From Clostridia bacterium (GTDB taxonomy: Bacteria > Bacillota > Clostridia > Christensenellales > Aristaeellaceae): a DNA stretch of 5,125 bases. The translations under genes and the position numbers were made by a program. The notes below the pieces were generated by a model. That model had not been told where the DNA came from and searched no databases. It saw only the letters and a program-made list of their open reading frames with translations. Positions 1-5,099 of this stretch are shown one piece after another; the first letter of the stretch is position 1, and each line of letters begins with the position of its first letter. The stretch lies in assembly GCA_017471125.1 (NCBI GenBank), contig JAFUWR010000312.1:1-5125 (forward strand), given 5' to 3'.

Positions 1-29
1 CGGGCGCTGAGGGCAGCGCCCCTACGCCT
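1..29. repeat. GC-rich hairpin repeat, copy 1
   Basis: The arms GGGCGCT (2-8) and AGCGCCC (15-21) are perfect reverse complements with a 6-nt loop, and they are followed by CCTACGCCT. The 14-mer GCGCCCCTACGCCT (16-29) recurs exactly at 121-134, and the left flank CGGGCGC (1-7) recurs at 107-113. The two copies have different loops, so this is a dispersed palindromic unit and not a simple tandem duplication. It may begin before the window. No T-run follows, so it does not look like an intrinsic terminator. Confidence 0.6.
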
Positions 30-42
30 TTGCGGCAGCATG

Positions 43-90
43 CCTTCCCCTTTGGGGAAGGTGGCACAGCCGTAGGCTGTGACGGATGAG
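43..90. repeat. Double-hairpin intergenic repeat element
   Basis: Two perfect hairpins sit side by side. The first pairs CCTTCCCC (43-50) with GGGGAAGG (54-61) over a TTT loop; the second pairs CACAGCC (65-71) with GGCTGTG (75-81) over a GTA loop. They are followed by ACGGATGAG. I recognise this arrangement (a CCTTCCCC hairpin, TGGCAC, a second stem of variable sequence, then GACGGATGAGG) as a common dispersed intergenic repeat in gut clostridial genomes; that is from memory, not from a search. It has no coding capacity. It could act as an mRNA 3'-end structure for a gene upstream of the window, or be a remnant of a small non-autonomous mobile repeat. Confidence 0.6.
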
Positions 91-106
91 GTCCCCCGGT
101 CCCGGG

Positions 107-134
107 CGGGCGCCGCAACGGCGCCCCTACGCCT
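107..134. repeat. GC-rich hairpin repeat, copy 2
   Basis: The arms GGGCGCCG (108-115) and CGGCGCCC (119-126) pair perfectly over a CAA loop, followed by CTACGCCT. It shares CGGGCGC on the left and the 14-mer GCGCCCCTACGCCT on the right with the copy at 1-29, while the loop and inner stem differ. The two copies flank the double-hairpin element at 43-90 in the same orientation. Confidence 0.6.
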
Positions 135-149
135 CGCCGGGTATCGGAC

Positions 150-178
150 TGATGCCTGGTGCCTGATGCCTGGTGCCT
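150..178. repeat. Heptad tandem repeat, AGGCAYC type (minus strand)
   Basis: A 14-bp unit, TGATGCC plus TGGTGCC, is repeated twice in perfect tandem (150-163 and 164-177). Read on the minus strand it is four heptads: AGGCACC, AGGCATC, AGGCACC, AGGCATC. These share the AGG-S-A core with the other heptad tracts in the window, so the true period is 7 bp with an alternating second-order pattern. The tract is separated from the next by only about six bases. Confidence 0.75.
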
Positions 179-183
179 CGTCC

Positions 184-253
184 TCCTGTTCCCTGTTCCC
201 TAATCCCTAATCCCTGTTCCCTAATCCCTAATCCCTAATCCCTATTCCCTCTC
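184..253. repeat. Heptad tandem repeat, AGGGANN type (minus strand)
   Basis: About ten consecutive 7-bp units lie here without a break. On the plus strand they read CCCTAAT (five units) and CCCTGTT (two units), with diverged CCCTATT, CCCTCTC and TCCTGTT at the ends. On the minus strand the units are AGGGATT, AGGGAAC and AGGGAAT. Nine GGG triplets (complements of the CCC triplets between 191 and 249) are separated by exactly four bases each, which fits the usual pattern for a G-quadruplex-forming strand. The tract ends 37 bp before the -35 box of the downstream operon, so that promoter does not transcribe it. Confidence 0.85.
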
Positions 254-290
254 AATAATGTTATTTTGTGACGATTTTTAGCCCAACCGC

Positions 291-319
291 TTGCCTAAAA
301 GAAGGGTTTGTGGTATGAT
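291..319 (+). promoter_or_regulatory. Sigma-A type promoter with extended -10 for the metF-cooC-acsD-acsC operon
   Basis: A -35 box TTGCCT (291-296) is followed after exactly 17 bp by a -10 box TATGAT (314-319), with TGG (311-313) giving the TGn extended -10 motif. Transcription would start near 326, leaving a leader of about 66 nt before metF. The stretch upstream (254-280) is AT-rich, unlike the rest of the window, and could serve as an UP-like element. I see no convincing riboswitch, attenuator or clear operator in the leader. This is the only good promoter found upstream of the four pathway genes. Confidence 0.65.
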
Positions 320-391
320 AGAGTACGGTAATGTGAATAGCCGTGTCCGTCTGCGGGCGGCGCGGCGAAATAATGACAGTGAGGTTATCAA

Positions 392-1324
392 ATGAGCAAC
401 GTAGCTGAGATCCTGAAGGACCGCATGGCGTTTTCCTTCGAGGTTTTTCCGCCCAAGACCGACGCCGGCATGGACAAGCTGTGCGGCGACGGCGGCGTAC
501 TGGACCACCTCTACGAGCTGGACCCGGACTACATCTCCTGCACCTACGGCGCGGGCGGCACCAACGTGGGCAAGAACCTCGAGGTGCTGGACAAGATCAA
601 GAAGGACGGCAAGTGCATCCCGGTGACCCACTTCACCTGCGTGGCGAACACCAAGGAGGGCATCAAGGAGCAGCTCCAGCGCTACCTGGACCACGGCATC
701 GACCACATGCTGGCCCTGCGCGGCGACATCCCCTTCGGCTGGACCGGCACCGGCGGCGACCTGCACTACGCCACGGAGCTGGTGAAGTTCGTCCGCAAGG
801 AGTTCGGCGACAAGTTCACCATCGCGGTGGCGGGCTCCCCCGAGGGCCACATCGCCTGCCGCAGCATCGAGGCGGACATCTCCTTCCTGAAGCAGAAGCA
901 GGACGAGGGCGCCAACTACATCATGACCCAGCTCTGCTGGGACATGGACCAGTTCCGCTGGTGGATGGACGCCATCCGCGCCGCGGGCATCTGGCTGCCT
1001 GTGGACGTGGGCATCATGCCCGTGCTGGACGCCGCGGCCACCATCAACATGGCGCTTTCCCGCAACGGCTGCGTCATGCCCCGGGCGCTTGCGGAGATCA
1101 TCTCCAAGCACTGGATCTTCCCCAACGTGTTCGCGCCCAATGAGCCGGAGGAGTCCATCGCCGCCAAGAAAGCCGCCTTCAAGGAGGCCGGCATGGAGTA
1201 CACCATCAAGCTCATCGACGAGTACCGGGTGGCCGGCATCGACGGCATCCACCTCTACGCCCTCAACAAGTACGAGGACGTGACCCGCCTGGTGAAGGAA
1301 TCCGGCATCGTGGACCTGATCTGA
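392..1324 (+). CDS. metF: Methylenetetrahydrofolate reductase (MetF family)
   Basis: This 310-residue protein should be a cytoplasmic flavoprotein reducing 5,10-methylene-tetrahydrofolate to 5-methyl-tetrahydrofolate, the last methyl-branch step of the Wood-Ljungdahl pathway. It is a single MetF TIM-barrel domain of normal bacterial length. Visible family motifs are SFEVFPPKT (15-23; E17 corresponds to the catalytic Glu28 of E. coli MetF), CTYGAGGTN (50-58), HFTCVAN (80-86), LALRGDIP (107-114; D112 matches E. coli Asp120), AGSPEGH (147-153), GANYIMTQ (173-180; Q180 matches Gln183) and a C-terminal IHLYALNK. The start is supported by GAGG at 381-384, seven bases before ATG. It is the first gene after the promoter. 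No metV-like zinc-binding partner or electron-transfer subunit is encoded in the window, so the physiological electron donor cannot be told. Its place beside acs genes favours an acetyl-CoA pathway role over methionine synthesis alone. Confidence 0.94.
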   Translation: MSNVAEILKDRMAFSFEVFPPKTDAGMDKLCGDGGVLDHLYELDPDYISCTYGAGGTNVGKNLEVLDKIKKDGKCIPVTHFTCVANTKEGIKEQLQRYLDHGIDHMLALRGDIPFGWTGTGGDLHYATELVKFVRKEFGDKFTIAVAGSPEGHIACRSIEADISFLKQKQDEGANYIMTQLCWDMDQFRWWMDAIRAAGIWLPVDVGIMPVLDAAATINMALSRNGCVMPRALAEIISKHWIFPNVFAPNEPEESIAAKKAAFKEAGMEYTIKLIDEYRVAGIDGIHLYALNKYEDVTRLVKESGIVDLI

Positions 1325-1349
1325 CTTTGTTCGATATTTAGGAGACATC

Positions 1350-2123
1350 ATGTCAACACATGTCATCGCTGTGGCCGGCAAGGGCGGCGTCGGTAAGACG
1401 ACCACCTGCGGCATGATCATCGAATACCTGGTGAACGCGGGCAAGGGCCCGATCCTGGTGGTGGACGCCGACGCCAACTCGAACCTCAACGAAGTGCTGG
1501 GCGTGGACGTGGACACCACGCTGGGCGACATCCGCGAGGAGATGGCCCGGGCGGAGCTCATGCCCGTGTCCCCCATCCCCTCGGGCATGACCAAGCAGGA
1601 GTACGCGGAGTACAAGTTCTCCACCGCCCTCATCGAGGAGGACGACTACGACATGCTGGTCATGGGCCGCACCCAGGGCAAGGGCTGCTATTGCTACGTC
1701 AACGGCGTGCTCAAGGCCCAGGTGGACAAGTACTACGGCCAGTACGGGTATATGGTGATCGACAACGAGGCCGGGCTGGAGCACATCTCCCGCGGGACGC
1801 TGCCCCACGTGGACACCCTGCTCCTCATCAGCGACTGCTCCCGGCGCGGCATCCAGGCCGCGGCCCGCATCGCCGAGATGGTGGAGCAGCTCGAATTGAA
1901 GCCCGGCACCATGAAACTGATCGTTAACCGCGCGCCAGAGGGCAAGCTGAGCGACGGGGTTAAGGAAGAGATCGAGAAGCACGGCCTTGTTCTGGCCGGC
2001 GTGCTGCCGCACGACGAGCTCGTCTACGAGTACGACTGCGACGGCAAGCCCTCCTCCAAGGTACCTGGGGACGCTCCGGTGAAGGCGGCGCTGAACTCGA
2101 TCATGGCACAGCTGGGCCTCTGA
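1350..2123 (+). CDS. cooC: CooC/AcsF-type nickel-insertion ATPase for CODH/ACS maturation
   Basis: This 257-residue protein is a MinD/ParA-like (SIMIBI class) P-loop ATPase of the CooC family, which matures the nickel sites of carbon monoxide dehydrogenase or acetyl-CoA synthase. The N-terminus has the deviant Walker A AGKGGVGKTT (9-18) with the signature lysine K11. VVDADANSNL (37-46) supplies the switch I aspartates, and VIDNEAGLEH (136-145) is the Walker B/switch II region. The CYC motif at 113-115 (C113 and C115) matches the CXC pair that binds metal at the dimer interface in characterised CooC proteins, which separates it from plain ParA or MinD proteins. It lies 25 bp after metF, with AGGAG at 1340-1344 five bases before ATG, and 33 bp before acsD. 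Whether it serves CODH (CooC proper) or ACS (AcsF) cannot be decided from this window because neither target gene is present. Confidence 0.93.
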   Translation: MSTHVIAVAGKGGVGKTTTCGMIIEYLVNAGKGPILVVDADANSNLNEVLGVDVDTTLGDIREEMARAELMPVSPIPSGMTKQEYAEYKFSTALIEEDDYDMLVMGRTQGKGCYCYVNGVLKAQVDKYYGQYGYMVIDNEAGLEHISRGTLPHVDTLLLISDCSRRGIQAAARIAEMVEQLELKPGTMKLIVNRAPEGKLSDGVKEEIEKHGLVLAGVLPHDELVYEYDCDGKPSSKVPGDAPVKAALNSIMAQLGL

Positions 2124-2156
2124 CCCGGCGACAACTACTAACAGGGGGAATACATC

Positions 2157-3101
2157 ATGGCTTTCACTCCGAAAAAGCAGGCGTTCAACGCTAAGATCAA
2201 TGCCGTCACCCTCGGCACGGGCGACAAGAGCATCGTGATCGGCGGCGAAAACGTTCTGCCCTTCTACACCTTCGACGCGCCCATCGCCAACAAGCCCAAG
2301 ATCGCCGTGGAGATCCGCGACAAGGGGCTCGAGGGCATCGTGTCCCCGGGCATCCAGGAATTCTACGCCGGCTGCGAGACCGTCGTGGACATGGCCGTGA
2401 AGGCCCAGTCCATGGAAGGTGCCTCCGCGATCTGCCTACACTTTGAGTCCGCCGACCCCAACGGCGACAACACCTCCGTCGAGGACTGCGTCGCGCTGGC
2501 CAAGGCCGTGGCGGATGCCGTCGAGATGCCCATCGTCATCATGGGCTGCAAGAACATCGACAAGGACGCCCAGATCTTCTCCGCCGTCTCCGAGGCGCTG
2601 CAGGGCAAGAACATCCTGGTGCTGTCCGCCCGTGAAGAGAACTACAAGACCGTCGGCGCCTCCGCCGCCCTGGCCTACAACCAGAAGGTCGGCGCCGAAT
2701 CCGCCGTGGACATCAACCTGGCCAAGCAGCTCAACGTGCTGCTCTCCCAGCTGGGCGTGCCGGACGCCTCCGTCTGCATGAACGTGGGCTCCTCCGCCGC
2801 CGGCTACGGCTTCGAGTACCTGTCCTCCACGCTGGACCGCGTGAAGGCCGCCGCATTGGCCCAGAACGACAAGCAGCTCCAGATGCCCATCGTGACCCCC
2901 ATCTCCACCGAGACCTGGGGCGTCAAGGAGTCCATGAGCCCCGAGGAGGAATCTCCCGAGTGGGGTCCCCTGGACGAGCGCGGCATCGAAATGGAGGTCT
3001 GCACCGCCTCCGCCTGTCTGGTGGGCGGCTCCGATCTGGTCATCATGAGGCACCCTGCCGCTGTCGCCACCATCTCCAAGTTCATCGACAGCCTGATGTA
3101 A
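2157..3101 (+). CDS. acsD: Corrinoid iron-sulfur protein, small subunit (CODH/ACS complex delta subunit)
   Basis: This 314-residue protein is the small subunit of the corrinoid iron-sulfur protein, which pairs with AcsC to carry a methyl group from methyl-tetrahydrofolate to acetyl-CoA synthase. It is a TIM-barrel protein of normal family length (roughly 310-320 residues). Family-like stretches are GGENVLPFYTFD (29-40), HFESADP (95-101), ISTETWGVKES (249-259) and the C-terminal EVCTASACLVGGSDL (280-294) followed by RHP (298-300). I see no signal peptide or iron-sulfur cysteine cluster, as expected, since the cluster sits in AcsC. The start is supported by a G-rich site (AGGGGG, 2143-2148) eight bases before ATG. 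The gene lies between cooC and acsC with short gaps, and codon use is strongly biased to C/G endings, in line with a highly expressed metabolic gene. Confidence 0.93.
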   Translation: MAFTPKKQAFNAKINAVTLGTGDKSIVIGGENVLPFYTFDAPIANKPKIAVEIRDKGLEGIVSPGIQEFYAGCETVVDMAVKAQSMEGASAICLHFESADPNGDNTSVEDCVALAKAVADAVEMPIVIMGCKNIDKDAQIFSAVSEALQGKNILVLSAREENYKTVGASAALAYNQKVGAESAVDINLAKQLNVLLSQLGVPDASVCMNVGSSAAGYGFEYLSSTLDRVKAAALAQNDKQLQMPIVTPISTETWGVKESMSPEEESPEWGPLDERGIEMEVCTASACLVGGSDLVIMRHPAAVATISKFIDSLM

Positions 3102-3125
3102 GCAGGGAAGGGAGGATATAATACC

Positions 3126-4472
3126 ATGGCACTAAAAGGTCTTGACATCTTTAAGCTGACCCCCAAAAAGAACTGCAAGCAGTGCGGCAGCCCCACCTGC
3201 ATGGCGTTCGCCATGAAGGTCGCCCAGGGCGCCGTGCCGATCGAAAAGTGCCCCTTCATGTCCGAAGAGGCCCTGGCCACCCTGTCCGAAGCCACCGCTC
3301 CCCTGATGAAGACCATCACCGTGGGCGCGGGCAACAACGAGCACAAGCTGGGCGGCGAGACCGTGCTGTTCCGGCATGAAAAGACCCTCGTCAACCGCAA
3401 CCTGTACGCCGTGAACCTCTGCTCCTGCATGGAGGACGCCGAGATCGACGCCGCCATCGCGGACGTGAAGAAGGTCGATTACGAGCGCATCGGCGAGCGC
3501 GAGTACGTGGAGTTCCTTTATCTGAATTATGCCGACAACGGCGCGGACAAGTACGTGGCGCTGGTCAACAAGGCCCTGGCCGCCGACCGCGCGCTGATTT
3601 TGAACGTGTCCGATCCCGAGGTCGCCAAGGCGGCGCTCGAGGTCTGCAAGGCCCAGAAGCCCATCCTGAACGGCGCGAACAAGGACAACCTGGACGCCAT
3701 GAACGAGGTCGCCAAGGCCGCGGGCGTCACCCTGGGCGTGTCCGGCGCGGACATCTCCGAGATCTACGACAACATCAAGGCCCTCGAGGGCAAGGGCAAC
3801 AAGAACCTGATCGTGGACTGCACCGGCGCGGACGCCAAGGCGACCTTCGCCAACGCCGTCCAGGTCCGCCGCGGCAATCTGAAGGATCAGGACCGCGTGC
3901 TGGGCTATCCGAGCATCGTGAACCTGGCTAAGGTCGCCGGCGGCGACCTGCACATGCAGACCGCCCTGGCCTCCGCCTTCACCCTGCGCTACGGCTCCAT
4001 CATCGTCATGGAGAAGATGACCTACGCCGAGGCGCTGGCGCTGTACGGCCTGCGGCAGAACATCTTCACCGACCCGCAGAAGCCCATGAAGGTCGAGCCC
4101 GGCATCTATGCCCTGAACGGCGCGGACGAGAATTCCGTCTGCTCCCTGACCGTGGACTTCGCCCTGACCTACTTCCTGGTCTCCGGCGAGTACGAGCGGT
4201 CCAAGTGCCCGGTCAACCTGCTCATCACCGATGCCAGCGGCATGTCCGTGCTGACCGCCTGGGCAGCCGGCAAGTTCTCCGCGGGCACCATCAAGAAGTT
4301 CTTTGACGAAGCGGACATCGAAAACAAGATCAAGTCCCGCACGCTCATCATCCCCGGCAAGGTCGCCGTCATGAAGGGCGAGATCGAGGCCAAGCTGCCC
4401 GGCTGGAACGTGGTCGTCGGCCCGATGGAGGCCGTCCAGCTGGTCAAGTTCATCAAGGACTTCACTGCCTGA
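3126..4472 (+). CDS. acsC: Corrinoid iron-sulfur protein, large subunit (CODH/ACS complex gamma subunit)
   Basis: This 448-residue protein is the cobamide-binding large subunit of the corrinoid iron-sulfur protein; its cobalt accepts the methyl group and delivers it to acetyl-CoA synthase. The N-terminal domain shows the 4Fe-4S pattern C17-X2-C20-X4-C25-X16-C42, which is used in reductive activation of the cobalt. A TIM barrel follows over roughly residues 60-320. The C-terminal corrinoid-binding domain includes GMSVLTAWAAGKF (372-384) and IPGKVAVMKGEIE (409-421). Length and motif order are those of an intact family member. GGAGG (3111-3115) lies ten bases before ATG, and the gap from acsD is 24 bp. 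It is the last pathway gene here: acsE, acsA and acsB do not follow. After the TGA there is no hairpin with a T-run, so transcription may continue into the repeat and the four-helix-bundle gene. Confidence 0.95.
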   Translation: MALKGLDIFKLTPKKNCKQCGSPTCMAFAMKVAQGAVPIEKCPFMSEEALATLSEATAPLMKTITVGAGNNEHKLGGETVLFRHEKTLVNRNLYAVNLCSCMEDAEIDAAIADVKKVDYERIGEREYVEFLYLNYADNGADKYVALVNKALAADRALILNVSDPEVAKAALEVCKAQKPILNGANKDNLDAMNEVAKAAGVTLGVSGADISEIYDNIKALEGKGNKNLIVDCTGADAKATFANAVQVRRGNLKDQDRVLGYPSIVNLAKVAGGDLHMQTALASAFTLRYGSIIVMEKMTYAEALALYGLRQNIFTDPQKPMKVEPGIYALNGADENSVCSLTVDFALTYFLVSGEYERSKCPVNLLITDASGMSVLTAWAAGKFSAGTIKKFFDEADIENKIKSRTLIIPGKVAVMKGEIEAKLPGWNVVVGPMEAVQLVKFIKDFTA

Positions 4473-4477
4473 TTCCC

Positions 4478-4512
4478 AGGGAATAGGGAGTAGGCAGTAG
4501 GGAGTAGGGAAG
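4478..4512 (+). repeat. Heptad tandem repeat, left end of the four-helix-bundle unit
   Basis: Five 7-bp units run on the plus strand: AGGGAAT, AGGGAGT, AGGCAGT, AGGGAGT, AGGGAAG. They begin only six bases after the acsC stop codon. All fit AGG-S-A-N-N, the same pattern seen on the minus strand at 150-178 and 184-253. The 14 bases at 4496-4509 (AGTAGGGAGTAGGG) are the exact reverse complement of 4958-4971, on the far side of the following gene. Confidence 0.8.
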
Positions 4513-4557
4513 ATCGCGCGCGGCTGTCACCCTCGCGGAACAGCAAAGGATAGTCGG

Positions 4558-4911
4558 ATGGAGAATTACAAGGAGCTCGTCGTTTGGAATCGCGGCATGG
4601 AATTGGCCTGCGCCGCGTATGAGGTGGCGCTCAAGCTGCCACGACACGAGACCTATGCGCTGAGCGACCAGATACGTCGCTCGGCGATCTCCATCCCGTC
4701 CAATATCGCGGAGGGCTACGGCCGCAACTCCACACGCGATTACGTCCGCTTCCTGTCTATTGCCCGAGGTTCCCGCTACGAGCTGGAGACTCAGTTGCTC
4801 CTGTGCGTTAAATTGGGATATGTCGATGAAAAAGGCATCGCATCGGCCGTTCAGTTGGGCACAGAAGTCGGGAAGATGCTGAACGTTATGATCTCAAAGC
4901 TGAGTGAATAA
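4558..4911 (+). CDS. Four-helix-bundle protein (23S rRNA intervening-sequence protein / Avd-like family)
   Basis: This 117-residue protein belongs to the four-helix-bundle family also called S23 or 23S rRNA IVP, which is related to the Avd accessory proteins of diversity-generating retroelements. Recognisable family features are the opening YKELVVWNRGMEL (4-16), LPRHETYALSDQIRRSA (27-43), the hallmark SIPSNIAEGYGR (45-56), and FLSIARGSRYELETQL (65-80), followed by a C-terminal helix to the stop. Length is typical. Basic residues R40 and R41 and the charged helices fit nucleic-acid binding as proposed for Avd, but the cellular role of stand-alone members is unknown. AAAGGA (4545-4550) lies seven bases before ATG. 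Codon use is more AT-rich and less biased than in the four genes upstream, suggesting separate origin. Heptad tracts flank it and a truncated second copy follows. No reverse transcriptase or variable-repeat pair is in the window, so a diversity-generating retroelement is not supported. Confidence 0.88.
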   Translation: MENYKELVVWNRGMELACAAYEVALKLPRHETYALSDQIRRSAISIPSNIAEGYGRNSTRDYVRFLSIARGSRYELETQLLLCVKLGYVDEKGIASAVQLGTEVGKMLNVMISKLSE

Positions 4912-4937
4912 GGGAAGGCAGCGGGAGAAAGCGGACG
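4801..4937 (+). repeat. Direct repeat, copy 1 (3' end of four-helix-bundle gene plus flank)
   Basis: These 137 bases are repeated at 4989-5125 with an offset of 188. The copies differ at six positions (4807, 4815, 4828, 4831, 4833 and 4835 in this copy), and the last 102 bases (4836-4937) are identical. The repeat covers codons 82-117, the stop, and 26 bases of non-coding sequence after it. Confidence 0.9.
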
Positions 4938-4957
4938 TTCTGCACAGGCGGACGATC

Positions 4958-4988
4958 CCCTACTCCCTACTCCTTGCTGACTACTGCC
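4958..4988 (-). repeat. Heptad tandem repeat, inverted right end of the four-helix-bundle unit
   Basis: On the plus strand there are two exact CCCTACT units (4958-4964 and 4965-4971), followed by two degenerate ones (CCTTGCT and GACTACT, to 4985). On the minus strand the clear units read AGGGAGT, the same heptad as on the plus strand at 4485-4491 and 4499-4505. The tract abuts the truncation point of the second gene copy, whose similarity to the full gene starts at about 4989. Confidence 0.7.
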
Positions 4989-5099
4989 CTGTGCATTAAA
5001 TTTGGATATGTCGATAAACAGGTCATCGCATCGGCCGTTCAGTTGGGCACAGAAGTCGGGAAGATGCTGAACGTTATGATCTCAAAGCTGAGTGAATAA
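4989..5099 (+). pseudogene. 5'-truncated second copy of the four-helix-bundle gene
   Basis: Only the last 36 codons (matching residues 82-117) and the stop (5097-5099) remain; the first 81 codons are missing, and the left side joins a heptad tract directly. The reading frame is intact, giving LCIKFGYVDKQVIASAVQ and then the same C-terminus as the full gene. Compared with the intact copy there are five amino-acid changes: V84I, L87F, E92K, K93Q and G94V. All six base changes fall in these five codons and none is silent at the codon level. No start codon with a ribosome binding site precedes it; the nearby TTG at 4974 lacks one. It is therefore most likely a fragment and not a gene. The differences suggest it derives from a related family member, not from simple duplication of the neighbour. 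Confidence 0.75.

Larger units (their letters stand above)
4478..4988 (+). mobile_element. Candidate small element: four-helix-bundle gene between inverted heptad ends
   Basis: A unit of about 510 bp is bounded by heptad tracts in opposite orientation (4478-4512 and 4958-4988), with a perfect 14-bp inverted repeat between them (4496-4509 and 4958-4971). The single gene inside belongs to the family first known from intervening sequences in bacterial 23S rRNA, which also place such a gene between inverted ends that pair in RNA. Here the unit lies between protein genes, directly behind acsC. No transposase, reverse transcriptase or target-site duplication is visible, so mobility is inferred from architecture and from the partial second copy that follows. 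Confidence 0.35.

Noticed and set aside
184..253. CRISPR array or minisatellite with spacers
   Set aside because: The units are 7 bp with no spacers between them, so this is a simple tandem array.
264..280. TTGTGA (266-271) upstream of the promoter as a Rex- or CRP-type operator half-site
   Set aside because: No matching inverted half follows at the proper spacing; the next bases are CGATTTTTAG. A single half-site is not enough to call an operator.
278..1633. Long minus-strand open frame (451 codons) antisense to metF and cooC
   Set aside because: It is a shadow of the strongly biased, GC-rich codons of metF and cooC. The translation is low-complexity (runs of V, G, L, H, A, D), it overlaps two clear family members, and it has no recognisable domain. 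The same holds for the minus-strand frames at 1353-2012, 2436-3053 and 3132-3953.
3117..3122. Perfect TATAAT just before acsC as an internal promoter
   Set aside because: It lies between the ribosome binding site and three bases before the ATG, and there is no -35-like hexamer at 16-18 bp upstream (TGATGT at 3094-3099). Its use would give a leaderless start without the GGAGG.
4517..4537. Hairpin CGCGCGG / CCTCGCG after acsC as an intrinsic terminator
   Set aside because: The stem has a mismatch and no T-run follows; the sequence continues into the ribosome binding site of the next gene.
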